In this document: in pieces, positions 13,301-28,300 of the stretch
Position numbering within the stretch: position 1 is the stretch's first letter
Layout of the letters: each line of letters opens with the position of its first letter
Source of the DNA: Mactra quadrangularis
Taxonomy: Eukaryota; Mollusca; Bivalvia; Venerida; Mactridae
NCBI GenBank assembly: GCA_025267735.1
Contig: CM046303.1
Coordinates: 30,976,380-31,040,379 of the forward strand
Direction: 5' to 3'
DNA: 64,000 nt
The notes under the pieces: model-generated
The model's input: only the letters and a program-made list of their open reading frames with translations
Database searches by the model: none
Told to the model about the DNA's origin: nothing
Position numbers and translations under genes: made by a program

Positions 13301-16300
13301 TGAAAAATAGCAACAACAAAAATCAAACACAGCATTATCAAGGTCTATAGTCATGTGATCTACAAATAATAAAGTAAACAAACACATGCTTTTTCCTGAT
13401 TTCTCTTCCTAATCTAATAATTCAATGACATCATATATCACATAAAATAACTGCAACCTTTCTTTCTAAACTAATAATTCAATGACATCATATATCACAT
13501 AAAATAACTGCAACCTTTCTTTCTAAACTAATAATTCAATGACATCATATATCGTATAAAATAACTGCAACCTTTCTTTCTAAACTAATAAATCAATGAC
13601 ATCATATATTGCATAAAATAACTGTAACCTTTCTTTCTAAACTAATAATTCAATGACATCATATATCGCATAAAATAACTGCAACCTTTCTTTCTAAACT
13701 AATAATTCAATGACATCATATATTGCATAAAATAACTGCAACCTTTCTTTTCTCGGAAAATTTCAGGATGGTTTCGTGAATATTGATCTAAGCTAGAAAA
13801 AAATCCAGACAAAAATTTAATGAAAGAGTAAAGTAGGTCATTTTAAAAATAATAGTGCAAAGTTTGAAGTAAACAGTTACTTTTCAAAGGCTAACATTGA
13901 CATTTATATTTATAGAAATATAATGCACTTTCTAAATAGTCACTAGTTTTTGCCTGCTGCAAGAATTGGATAAAAAACAAAGAGTTTGTTTACTTTGTGA
14001 AGATCACATGACTATATTCCCTGATTATAGAACAACAATACATCAATCAGTAGACAGGAATCAATATACTAAATAAACTGCAAATATATGATTTATATGC
14101 ATTTTAAACACAGTAAAGAATGGTCTAAAATATCAATATATAAAAGTGCTGTTAGGCTATTCAATAATTATGGTTAGAGTCTCACAAAAACCCACACACC
14201 CTCCAAAAGCCTCAAAGATAAGAAGGTTTTGCGAAATGTTCTATGCATTTCATTAACCCTTTAAGAAATATAAATCTGGCTGATCACTGAAACATATCTC
14301 CCTATTATGCAGAGTTGTTATAAGTTCAAAGTAAATAAAAACATTTTTAAATTGCTCCAGAAAACTAACCATTAAATTTCTTAGGCCTTACATTAAAATT
14401 GTGTAATATATTTTACAATTTGTACTGTTAAATTCTATTTAACGGTCAGTGGCACATAAATTAACCCCACTGATTTAAATACTCATTTTTGTCCAATAAT
14501 CCCCATACATAGATACAAATCTTTATCTGGAGTACAGAGCTACTGTGGTAAGTATTTACGTCAATGGGGTAATTGTATGAGTCACTGACAGTTGAATAAT
14601 TAATACTAAATTATGGTAAATAACTATTTAATAATGATATAAAAATATTAACATTAAAAGTTATGTGTTGATGAAAATTTAAAATACAGACTACATGTGC
14701 AAATGTATAATAAACAAATAAACAAATCTGCAACCCTAACTAAAAGTACAATAATTATAGCATCAACTCATGTTTGCAACAAGGTGGCAAACCAAAGCCT
14801 CCATTCTTGTTAGTTTATTTTATAAAGCTTTTAAAAATTCATATAGCATGTAGCAAGCCAACAAACTTACACTTTGGAAATGCTTAAAATAAAAATATAA
14901 TGATAATATTATGTATGATAATATTGAGCAAGTTATATTAGCAACTCATTCCATGCAATCTGATTGGTTGAAACATTTCTTTTACACCATCAGCATACAT
15001 AGGGCTAAACATTACTCATACAGAACACTTGGTAAGGGCAAGTAAGTAATTAGCTTGTAGTCTGACAGGGCAACCTTTATCAATAAATAAATGTTGAGCC
15101 CTTGAACATGTCTTTTTATAAGCATGAATGAAAAATATATTCCAAACCAGGTTTATAAACCATATTAAACTATAAACAACTAAGAAAATAACTACAAAAT
15201 TCAATTCTATAGTTAAACATTCAAAGCCTTTTTATTGGGTATTATACAGTAACAGCACACTTTTTATACCGGCTAGATTATATCATGGTAGTCAGTCAAA
15301 CTATTTACCATTCCTAAATCTCTCCATTTAGCTGTTAAGCACCAACTAAGGTGCATATTTCTGTCAGTGACTGACAACAACTGCCTAAAATGATTTAGAA
15401 TCAGTGGTAGGAGGGAGACTCAAGATCATAGCAGAAGCAGAGATCCAGGAAAAATGCAGGCCTAGAGTTGAGAAGTCTTAGGTTTGAATCCTGTTGATTC
15501 ACAGCTAATTAGTTTGTCCTAGAGATACACTTCACCTAAGTGACAAATGGATACCAGCTAAAGAGATCAAATTCCACTGTATTTTTTTGTTGTCATAAAC
15601 ACAATAAATGAAGTAAATGACTCCCAAGGGAGATTGACAGATAGATGCCGTAGTAAGTACTTTAATATCATGGACTAATAGCTGTACAGTTGGTAAGAGT
15701 GCAACAGAATGAAACTGTAACCATAGAACAGAACAGAATTTATTTCTAACAGCATATATACATGGTGTTAGTCACCATTACAATATTCTATACAACCACA
15801 GAGAATTTACTTTGAAATGCAATAGAGATATTTTGTTCCCTATACTACAATTACATAAAACATGTCATTGTTAATGTTACATAATTTTCTCATTTTCTAC
15901 TGTTCCTGTTAAACAAATCCCTCCAATCTTAAAATACAATTTTAAAACTGCACCATTACAAATAATACCATAAGACCAAAGTTAATCATTGTTATAATTT
16001 ATTTGTCCACTAAAATAAAACTTGACCATATTAATAACATGCTCATTAACACTTCTACTCTACGACTATAAAACAAAAACAAATCAAGTTCAGTTATTAA
16101 AACAAATTCACAAAAATTAATTACCCAGTTCCTTGTCAATTAATATTACATAAATTAATGATAACATTTACTAATTGTATTATATTCTTACTGAGATGCT
16201 AGATCCTGCCATATATACCTGTATTAAAACATTCTCATACTGAAAAAATAATACTGGTTAGTTGAGGTTAACTCAACACCTCATTTCTTTAAAAAAAATA

Positions 16301-19300
16301 AGAATGTAAGAAATTTGAACAAGCAAATTATCTTTTAGTTTGTAAATCAGTGATCCTTTACACAGGGTTACATGGAGGACAGACGTTAGAAGATCTAGCC
16401 GGCTGCTGCCTACCCCAGTCTCTGGGACACCGGCAGTAGATGACAAATAAACTATCGTATTTGACTGATTGATGATTGATTTGTAAAACACTATGAAGAA
16501 TGAAAATGCCATTCATCAAAGTTCCCTAAGCCTTAAAATTACCCTGTTTTTTTGTTTTTCACTGATATAAGAAAACATGAAGACAATAAATCAAAATGGA
16601 TAAAAAGCCTGAAACCAGGCCTAGGCCTGAAAAATAGAAGAAAATAGAAGGCCTGAGAACCCATCTCTCAAGATTCTTTGTCTTTCAATATTTTAAAGAG
16701 ACTGTGGCAGTAAAGCTCAAACTTTTAAAGTTGAAAGACATAACTCATAGCATCACACAAAAGAGCTAGGGCTTCTTTGTTTAGAGTCCACAGAAAATGT
16801 TCATAATGAGTTCATAAACATGTTCTCATAGGCAATATTGTCTTCAACACTGATTTTAGTGTATAAGTACATGAACATGCTCCTGCATCAAGCTTATTTA
16901 GAGTAATTTATGGTTTTTAGAGTGTTTGTTTTTGATTTGAAAGCTCCAATACCTACCCTCAAGTAAATTCTAAACATAAGATCAATTTGTTATGATATTA
17001 TCCTTTCCAGTACAAACTTTGATATGAAAGTTCTCTGATTATTGTACATTATGCTAAGTTCTGACTATCATGAACAACAACAAAAACAACAACAACATAA
17101 CAATCATGATACTCCAACTATATGAAGAAAAACAAACATAGTACAATCTGATATAACAACATGACCATGCTATAATATTTAAATACATTAAAGTTATATT
17201 TACCCAGTTGGTAGCATATCTACTGGTCTATCACAAGATATACAATGGAACTTCTGTATTAATTGTCTGAAATATACATGGAAAATAAATCATACAGTGT
17301 TGAGAAAAAAGCATACCAATTAGCTAGAGTAGAAATCTATAACAATGAAATTAAATTGAAAATGCTTAATATCAAATTAAAGAGAAAATGTTAATATTTT
17401 TTAAAAAGTGATCCTTCTTGGGAAATACTATGAAAAAATGAAAGAGTTATGTAATAAGTGGTCCTTTTTACCCTATTTTATCAATGTTTGAATGGTGTCC
17501 AATCATGGTACTGAACAGATTTAATAATCAGTAGTTTCTGCCATTTGCATTGGCTCTTATGAACAAAACCCAGCCAGTCTGATTTAAAATACAGAAAATT
17601 TTATGCAGATCATGCAAGTGATATCATTATAATTACAGATCGAGAATAAGCACTCAAAGTGGGATTTTGTTTTTAATGATAGACTGTGGCAGACTACAGA
17701 TCTATTGTTGGTGGTTGTCAATAAGGGTTCCACAATTTAACCACATGTTTTGTTATGAAAAATTTATGTAAAAATATGTCTAACATAACACAGAAGAAAG
17801 CATAAAAGAAACAGAACATTTGTCAATTTTGGATTGAGATCTTTTTTATTTCAACTTGAGAGCTCAGAAAATGACATCTTCACTAGTCAATCTTATGTCA
17901 AAGTAAAAAAATATTTCCTATTACTTACTTTCTAATGCCAGCGGCATCATCTTCACTAAAGTCAACTCTAGTCTGATATTTCTTTAATTTATCATTTAAT
18001 GCTTTAAGACGTGCTTCAAGCCATTCTTTAAGTGGATCTAATTCTAAACGATCTAGTTTACCATCTAACTCTTCTGTAAGTTTACTGTAAGCATTCTTCC
18101 AATCCTCATCCTAGATGATATACAAATATAGACATATTGATTGCACAAGTTTTCAGCACTTTTGAAAACTGCAAGCTCTGAGATATAAGTTCTGAAAACT
18201 TGTCACAAGTAGAGATCTAAAAATTTGGCAAGTATATGCAGATCAACAAAAACAGTGTTATATCAGCTGTTCATTTAATCTTTGTGACATCATTTCTCAA
18301 AAATAAATATCCCCCAGTACTAAACAGAAAGGATAAAGTCTCTTTCTCAAAAAGCAACAAGGTAGGTTTTGGATGTGATTTGAACCAATGCAAAAAATGT
18401 TACATTTTATACAAAAAGTAAATCTGTGAGCTAATGCTCACTAGTGATACCCCCGCAAAAATCTAAAAATATGCGTCAAACAGGAAGTAGATGAGCAAGG
18501 AGCATGAAATCGCTTTACACCACATGGGACTATGGGATGAAGCAATATGCAAAGTATTAGGCTGCTGCATGTTATAGTTGCTGAGAAAACTGCGACGGAA
18601 ATTTTGTAACGGACACATGCACGCACACATGCACGGACAAGGGTTCTTCGAAGCGGGGGTATAAAAATGACTAATGGAGCAAGTGTTTAAGATCGTACAG
18701 TAAAGAAAATGAAACATCCAACGGTGATGGTTTTGATTATGTTTAACTCCCATTTCAATGATCATGGTCATAATAGAACAAGTAAAATGTCTAGGGATTA
18801 ACTAATACAAGACTTCTTTCCTGCATAGGCAACTAACAAATACTTTAATAAAGAGCCATGGTCTCAAGCTTGAACATATAACCCTCTATCCCTAAGGGGA
18901 TATACAATGATTTCAACTCATTTATTATAACCAATTAACTATGGAAGTGGTAGGCCCTTATTACTATAAAATATTTTACTTACATGTCCAGTCAGTTTAT
19001 CCAATATTTCTTTAATCATATTATTGATTTCTTCAGTAGTTTTATCAAATAATTTATGGTTCACCTTGTTATCCAATGCCTTCTTATCTGCTTTCTAAAA
19101 TTGAAGGTAAAAAAGTGGATAAAACAAGAACAGTTCCAAATATTTTGACAAATATGCTATAAATGGTACACTATAGAATTATTAGAATTGTTCTTAGCAC
19201 TTTAGTCAAACTTGGGAAAGCAGAACATAATAGATACCATAAATGTTCATGCTAACAATAGTTGTCATTCATCAAACTTTATAGTATTTCAATACAATAA

Positions 19301-22300
19301 GTGTGCCTTTTCAAACATGACATGGCAAAATTCATTAGTGTCATTCAGCATAAATAAGTCTAAAGTTACTTCCCCTGGCACTACATAACCAAAATCTGGC
19401 CTCTGCAGTAAAAAGGGACAGGGAATCAGGTTAAGTAGATGAAGTAATGTTAAAGGCTTGCAAATTTGCACAGAAACAATGAGCTTACTAGTAAGGATTT
19501 AAATAGTACAGAACAGAACAGATGATTTATTTAAGATAAGTACATAATTTAGATTAAATAATCAACAATTAACAATACAACAACAGTTTTATTATTTACA
19601 GTTCATTTTTTTGTGCCCAGTTGTAAACCACTGTCTAAATATATATATATATATATATATATAAACTCTGCATGCTGAGAGTTATTTTAATGTTCTGTCA
19701 CACATTCAGGGTGAAGAATTCTTATGCCCAACTTGTCTGACATTGACATGTACATTTATGTCCGTGAACAAATATTTTTGGCTGTAAACTTACAGTATTG
19801 CTCTTTTGGACAAGGGCATTTCGATTTTGGACATGGATTTCCCATGCACTATGACCAGCAGAAAAGAACTTGAAAATCCACACCACTGACATAGAAGTTT
19901 GCATTTAGAAATTTTAAAGATAAAATGTGACTATAATCTACTTACCACATCAACTTCCATCTGTACATAATCTTTGTCTGCTTTCTCTTCTTGTAATCTA
20001 TCACAATATTTTAATATATCCTGAAATATAAGTAAAAATCATATCATATATTACAGAGTACATCATGGCAAAAGATTGGACTGACCCAAGCATAGGACTC
20101 CTCATTAAAAGCAGAACATTAAACCTGGGTGCCACACTATACCCATGCTTTATAATGGCTATTATTATATAATTCTCTTAGTGAATGGAAGAGTTCATAA
20201 TATGATTAAACAATATGGAAAATTATTACTTTTTACCCAAGAAAACACTGTATCATCAGTGTTTAAGAGAATTATCAATGCTGCAGAAACTGTCAGTTTT
20301 ACATTATTTTTTGTATGCTGGATGTAGAAAATTAGTTTTGTTTATCATACTTCAATTTAGTAATTTTGAGATTATTAATATTTATGAAATCTAAAGTTGG
20401 GTCTTTATAGATTTACGCACCAACATTTATACAATTATTATTCAAAATTGCATGAATAATTAATTACGCTAAAAACTTGTCAAATACATTAAGCAATCAG
20501 AAAATTACCATGTTTATAAATAGAGAATCATTTCAATATAGATTGATCATTTCCTGATAAATACATAGATCATGTCTGCAGTGAACCCATCTAACATATC
20601 AATACTAAAATATCCTCCATTTCTGAACAGTATCAAATTAACCATAACATTGAAAATTGAAATTGCATAGATTAAACATACATCATTTCAATATGCATCA
20701 TCAATGGTTTGGCTAGATATTTAATCTACATTGAACTGATTATGAGTGATTGCAGACTGTCATAGCATATATGGTAATAAGGTACATTGGTGAGTCATAT
20801 TTAATCATTAAGATGCATTTAACCTTCAGCCTGCTGGCAGCAGTTGTTATAGCCTAAGCAAACAACTTGGAACGAGACAAGATGCAGAGTAATGGTGTGC
20901 CTGGTTATGTTCCAAGCTGTGCTGTCATTCAGGAAGCATTTCTACTTAATTTTGTTAAAATTGGACCTAATTGAAAAATTAAGCAGACATTAATTTGTAA
21001 ACAAGGTTGCCCTGTTGGACAACCAGCAATGTTTTACTTGTTTAAACCATATGTTTACTAGCAGTAACAAGTTGCTCAAACCCAAGTATAGGTCATCACA
21101 GGCAATAAGGCGTGTTTAGTGTCCAGCCCTGCGACATTTTAAGCAGGCCAGAATTACACAGCATACAAAGTACTATTAATGTTTTCAGCTTCATTATTTT
21201 GTATATTTACCTGTATTTGTTCAGTTCTAGTTTTATTTTCTTCAATAATATCCGAAGTTGTATGATGTAACTTTTCTACTTCAGCTTGTAATTGTAAGAT
21301 TGCTTGTTGAGCACGTGTTAAGGCATCGCTATCCTATAATAGTCATACATACAACATTAGTGATATTGTTAACATGGAACAACAAAACTCTTTATACATA
21401 CCTAGAGCACAGCTTATGTATACAGAATTGAAGATAAATTTTGTGATTATTATTTTTTAAATAAAGAAGTAAACAGTTGGCAATGATGAGTAAGTAAAAT
21501 ACGAAGTATTAGTATAACATATTGACAAAGTAAATGAAGGCGAAGCTTTTTTAAAATTGCTAAAATTGAAGTATTATGTCTGAAATACATGGTAGTGTTT
21601 ATATTATAGTAATTAATATACATGTATATATTTTCTATTAAATGCCCCTGGGACTATTTCATTTGTCACAATGGGGGCATTATTAAGAGAAATTGCAACA
21701 TGAAATTTGTGAAGTATTAGTCATTTTCAAAAAAATATACTGTTATCAGGGGAGGAGCATTTTATAGAGTATATAAAGTAAGAAAAAATTATATGGATTA
21801 TAATAATGGATTAATTAATTGGTGATAGTTATAATACATAGCATTTATAAAGATTAATAATTGATTATTTTTGTATGATTAATGAAAACAATTAACATGT
21901 TTTAAAACATGCATGAAATAACAAAATAAATACATAAAATGCTAACATCTAGAAATATTTTTTTTTTGAGGGGTCTAATTAAAAAAACCAAAAAAACCAA
22001 ATCCAATTATGCTAACAATTACATGTATGATTTGGAAACCAAATTAAATATAACTTAGGTAGAGAAATCAAGAAGCAGATAGGTAAAGCTGAACCATTTA
22101 TTGACATTGGTTGCCAAGCAATCCGGCCTTAGAAACCCCAACTTTTGAAACATAACACAAGATGTCGTGGACAATTACATTTGTTCATGCTCAGTCAGTT
22201 TCAGTGCAATGATGGGCAGTTAGTTTTACACCAGTCCTGTGCATAAAAAAATAGCCAGACTGATAACAATATCTGACAACATTTTGTCTATAAGGCTGGA

Positions 22301-25300
22301 AACAGACGTGATACAAGCAAGTGGACCCTAGTACAGGATGAACATAATTATAAAACTGAGGTGCTATACCAAAAATAAATAATCACAATATAAGGTCATT
22401 ACAAGTTGATGATGTGTTCTATGGATTTTTCTGGAAATAAATGAGGCGAGCGAGCAAAGAAAATTAAAAAATAATCTTAATCCAGTTGCTTTATATAGCC
22501 GTTTGACCAAATTTTTATGAGCGAGCAAGGAAATAAAAATTATTTTTTTGTAAAATCCATCAAAATTAAGGTGTGAGCGAATCCATAGAACACATGATCA
22601 ATTTGTTGTAGCCTAACAGTAAAATAAACCCAAGTACCATGATAAAAAAGTGTTTTGTACCATGTAAATGAATAAAAATTATATGTGTTTACAAAACAAC
22701 ACTTAATGCAAAAATTATAGGTACAGGTATTTTACAAAACATCACTACTTTAATATACAAACAATAACCATTACAAATTGTAACCAAAATTCCTAAGTGT
22801 AAACAGTACAACTACAAGAACTGGTGAACATATTACATACTAGGTTTATTTGTTTTACTTCTTTCCCTGAACCCTATATCATAATAATACAATAATTTTA
22901 ATAATTAAGTTACAATTAGGCCTAAATTAAAATAAAGTTTGTTTGCCCTTTACTGACCGACCAGAAAAAATGCCGCGGACTCAAAACATTTTATTCAAAA
23001 AATATATGTGGTGTTTTTTTTATTGGTCACGACTATTTATCGTATCACTTTCTGGTAGTTTCTTTACTCTAATGATTCAGCTTGAAGAACTATTGAAACC
23101 ATAGAATATTAGATAAGTATAATTTATATATATATTATATACATGAAAAACAAGTTGTTTTGCTGGATCTACCTAATTGAGGGATAATTCTTGAAAAAAA
23201 AAATTCCTACCGACCCACCCACCCAAAAATTTAGGGTCCGTAAAGGGCAAACAAAGTATTTTTTAGTTTAGGCCTTACAAAATAATATAAAATATAGTAA
23301 TAAGATTTGTTATTTAAATATTTATTTATAAATTAAATTCAGATGAAACAAGTTCAAAGGTTCTACATCACTTTAAAGGGTAAAGGTCTATAACTTGCAG
23401 ATTAAGTCACATAAATTTCAAAAAGTATTGTATAATGTATTTGTCATGCATCATAAATAAACTATCATAGTAACTCTGTCAATTATACAAATAAAATATA
23501 TAGACATATACCCTTTAAACTAGAAGTAATTACTTTTTAACAAATCATGTTAATTTCAGGAACTTTTTTCTTTAAATGAGTCTGTTGGTTCAGGAACTAT
23601 TTTCAATTAACGTGTATGTATACAACTAATCGACAAACACTTTCAGAAAATGTCCAAAAAGTTTGGATAACTTTAAAAACCTTTCACATGAACATACAAA
23701 CTTTTATAAAGATTTTTAAAGAATCTTTATACTAAAGTTAATACTATTTAAGTAACATGTTTACCGAATATATATAATTAAGTTTAGATATAAAAATGAA
23801 CTTTAAAAGAAACAACTTTGCTAACAATAAACTTATAAACACCATAACGACTAATACATAATAGAATATTTTTGGCAACGAAAGAAGTATTTATATGGGA
23901 ACATACAATTATCAAAATTCAATGAAAGTACGTCACAAAGACACTTAAAAGTGGCATTTAAAAGATTGTAGAGTCATAAAAATCAATACAACATTTATAT
24001 AGGACAAATCAAATAAATATGGACATGTCAGACTATACAAATACAATAAAAGGTGAAATTAAAGCCAAGTGAGTAACGACCAATGACTTTTATTAATAGC
24101 TAGTGACTTTTGTTTAGTTGTTCACCAGTGACTTTTATTTAGTTATTCAAAAGCGAAATGTCAAAAAATGTAAAACAAAATCTGGCACAAAATTATCAAC
24201 ACAGAGACTTTTATTTTGTTCTGCGATAATTAAATGCTAAAAAAGGTGAACAACAAAGTAAGAGCAAAATATTTTAAAAACTGAATTTCATTTCGTCATT
24301 CAATAAGTAAATGCCAAAAAAAAGTGAAAAACAAATTTGTGGCACAATATTATAAACATAGAAATACAATATTATAAATGTTCAAAGTTTAGTCATATTA
24401 AAATATTCGATTATTGATGTTTCCCTGATATTACTAACAAACAAAAATCAATCAAAATAGAGTCTATACGTATTTTGCTTCACTAAGTCAAACGTTAAAC
24501 ATTTTATGAAATCTTATTCACAGTTTTAATATCACTTTAAATATTGAATTAGTAAACATGAATGTTTGTTTGATATATTAAATCATTTATACATTGCAAA
24601 CATTGGACATAGATTTTACAGGTTTAATGAATATCGAAAAGATTTGTTCAGTAAATACATTGTATAGACCTGTACTGTATTTGAAAAGTTTTCCATAATT
24701 GGTCAAACTATAACTGTAGACATGTTGAACTCAATGTAAGGTCACTACATAGGTTAAAGCAAATATTAACTAATGAATTGAGTATTACAAAACAATATAC
24801 AGATTTTAAGTGGTGCGTTTGGATGATAACAGGAAAAAACTCTAACATCATTTTAGTCTATGTTTAAAAATATTCAAATATTCATAAAAAACAAGTGTTT
24901 TAAGGTCTCAGACAAACATAAAGGTAAAATCTGTCAATATAAACTACAAGGGTGATTGACAATGCTAAAGTACAAAAATCGTATAACTAAAGTAGCTCAA
25001 ACAAAATTGACGCCAATGACTCTTAGTTTATGCATGAAGACTGTCAAAAACTATTATCATACTTCAAAACAATTAAAAATCAATTAAAACTAAGAAATTC
25101 ATGATAATGAAACTCCCAATATGTACTACAATGAACTGTTTAAAGGAATATAAAGCCTGGGTTGGTGGAAGACATAGAATAGTTGATGAACTGTGTGACC
25201 TTAGACCTAGTGTTTATGTTGATAATCAAAACAATGAGAAATCTGCATAGAGATATGATGAGCAGTTTGTTCATCTATTCTTTTCATACCATCTACAATC

Positions 25301-28300
25301 ATGTCTATTTCAATTATATCTTAAGCCATCCCTCATATATACTGTCCTGGGAGAGGCTTTATCTCTGGATGTAAGATCTTAACCAGTACAAAGCACATAC
25401 CTTTGCAGAGGCTGGCATTCTTTTAACTGCCCTTCTTTTTATAGCAAAAAAATGGACAATATATTTTCTAGCATTCTTCCAAAACAATGTATTTTTATAT
25501 TGTAAACTATGTTTGAGGCAAAAATAAGTATGAACATCAGCTAGGTACGGATGTGACATAAAATAATTAGTCGATTATAATTAGTCTAGACAAGCCTGGG
25601 GGATCTGAACCTGTATATCATATATCATGGCTGATCAGTAAATGAGTCTGAAACTTAACTAAGTGTTGTTCTGTTACACTTAGGACAAAACTCAAAGATA
25701 GAAAAGTTGAAAAACAGTCCTAGGATAAACACTTCTAAAGTTTGATCTACCTCACATAAAAGATGACAAAGTCTTTTATGTCACATGATTTATTATCAAG
25801 ACAATAAAATAGTACCGTGTGACACATAACAGGAAATCTCTAAGGAGTGTGCTCAAAACATTATACCAGAGTTCAATTAACGATAGATGATAGGCGAGGC
25901 AAGTCAAAGATTTACATATGAAATATGATAACATTAACAGTGGTGTCATCATATTGATTCACGACAAATTTGATTTAAAGTCTGATTTAATATTACACCC
26001 ACATACACTTCAGTTTAACAAATTATCTCTTTGAAAAATTCATATCTTTTATTTATGGTCTAAGGATTTACACTTAAAGAATTACATCAGCATTTCGTCT
26101 GCACATTGATAATTAAAATGAAATTTGCAAAAAGTATCAGCATTTTGCCTGCAATGAAATTTGCATTATATCCAGCACAGATAAGGCAAAATTAAAATTT
26201 GAAAAAAAATCAATAAGGTAAAATAACAATAATGTCATTAATTAAAAAAGGTGAATTAGGTAAAAAATGCAAGTGAAGTTTAAATTTGTATACCAAAAGG
26301 TATAAGAAATTAAAATGAAATTTAACAACATTTCAAAGCAGTAAAGTCCCTACAAACCTAATACATAATCTGGTTATTCTCAATTGTCAAAGTTTGAAAA
26401 ATTTTGCAGTGACTAATTACATTCTCTTACATACCATAAATTCGAAGGAGATATTGACTTAGCAACTATTTGAATCTTTTAGGTGATCTCAAAACATGCT
26501 TTCTGAATATCATGATTGTTAGACATGGCATACTTTATCATAAGAAGTCATCATGAAATTATTTATGTTTTGGCACTTGAAAAAAAACAATACACAATTA
26601 GTATCAAAATTTTACAGAATGAATCCTTCCTTTCCTATACCTGCTACAATCCCTGAAACAACTAAAGAAAGACATGATAACATAAAGTCTAACAAACCTT
26701 TTGTAACAAGAACATAATAACTAAATAACAATGAAAAGAAACTTGAACAGAAACAGGAAAAGAGGGGTTACTAACCATTTCATTAGCACCAGCTACCTTG
26801 GCTCTCATAAGAGCAAATTCTACACCTTTAGCCATTCTCTTTAATTCATGATCCACTAAGAATACCTTGTCACGTAACTGATGAAGTTGTTCATTGAGGT
26901 TATAAGCTAAACCTTTCAGCTTCTCATTGGTAGCTTGCAATTCAGGAGCAGACAACATGATCTGAGATGACACCTCATGTACATCATCACCTAGTATCTC
27001 ATCTAAAGCATTTTTGATTTCAGCTTCTTCTTCCAGTCTTTCAACCACTGCTTCTTCATTATCTTTAGGCTTTGGAGGAGGAGCTTTCTTTTCTTTCTTC
27101 TGATCTTTAGCACTTTCAGCAATATCAGACTTCTCCTTTCCACTATCCACATCGCTTTCCTCCACTGAAGTTATTTCAGCATTGTTACCAGCAATCTTAT
27201 TTTCCATTTGAGCTAACCATCCAGTAAGGTCAGTTACATCACTTTGGTAAGCACTATCATCAAGTAGGTTTTCTTGGAACACTTTAAATCGATCTTCAAG
27301 TATAGTAAGTCTTTGTATGATGGCTTCAAATGAAACATTAGACATACTACCCATAAAAGGATTAAATGCAGCAGAAATAACTTCTTCATCTGAAGATTCA
27401 CTTCCTGTTCCGGCTTCTGAAGATGAGTTTGGAACACTTCTGCCTCGTACCTTTGATAACATTGTGACAACTGAACGTAAGAAAAATACACTGTGTGGAC
27501 CGTCTTTGGCTTGTTGGGCCTTATCAAAACCAAATTGCTAGAGAGGATAGAGAGATGAAGAGAGAAAAGAGAGAATGAGAGAAAAGAAAGAGAGTGAGAG
27601 AAAAGAGAAAATGTAATAGAATGGTAAAAAGATAGAGTAAAAAATAAGAAATGAGCATATACATAAATATACTGAAGTATAACATACATAGATGAGAAAG
27701 TATTATATCTTATGATGGAAGGCATAATTAGTTTATGAACAATTTTAGTGAGAAGCTTTTTAGAGGAGAATAAATGGTAGGCAATGAGGACACATTTAAA
27801 GTTCCTAAACTAAGACTAACTAAATTTAAAAGAGAAAAATACAGCTGAGAGCCATGCAGAAAGATAAAATGCTAACATGGTAATGTGAGGATTCTAATCA
27901 CAGTTGTGATAGTAATTAAAACAATTTGGCTAATTTTTTTAGGGTGACAAAACAAAAACTTCAATGTGAGGCCTACACAACCAGGTAACATGCAGGGTGG
28001 TAGGTAACATACTGCTACATGACAATATACAGAACTCTACATACACTCACAGTAGACACTAACGCTTCCTTGTCCTGTGGGAATGCTTTGTTTATAGTAA
28101 CATTGTTGCCATGGTTACTGACAACATTGCCATGGTTACTAACATTGTCACCATGTTTATTGATATTGTTGCCTTGGTTAGTGACATTGTTACCATGGTT
28201 ACTAGTAATGTTACCTTTGCTAGAGTGAATGTCCTTGACATTCAAAGGCTGTAATAAGGGGATAAAATGTGGAAGTTAAAACAAAGCATTAGTAATGAGG

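Larger units (their letters stand above)
13268..17203. other. Intron between exons 15 and 16
   Basis: It holds the 57-bp array (13411-13753), a possible 50-nt cryptic exon (13743-13792) and a SINE family A body (15245-15425). A further tRNA-like box B (GGTTTGAATCC near 15480) sits in what follows. The rest is AT-rich with no gene recognised. Confidence 0.5.
21334..26775. other. Large intron between exons 10 and 11
   Basis: 5.4 kb. It holds two MITEs (22409-22598 and 22916-23277), an imperfect short repeat around AGTGACTTTT at 24060-24150, and a dispersed repeat at 26380-26520. The rest is very AT-rich; no plus-strand gene was seen. Confidence 0.55.

Noticed and set aside
18236..18771. Several 60-100 residue open frames on both strands
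   Set aside because: Intron and MITE sequence with mutual shadows, no splice context and no recognisable domain.
27471..27481. Alternative acceptor TTACGTTCAG inside exon 10
   Set aside because: Using it would leave phase 1 at the join with exon 9, whose usable donors are phase 0. The upstream acceptor at 27538 keeps frame.
27234..27725. 163-residue minus-strand frame overlapping exon 10
   Set aside because: Shadow of exon 10 in another frame, plus the pyrimidine tract read as Ser/Leu/Phe.
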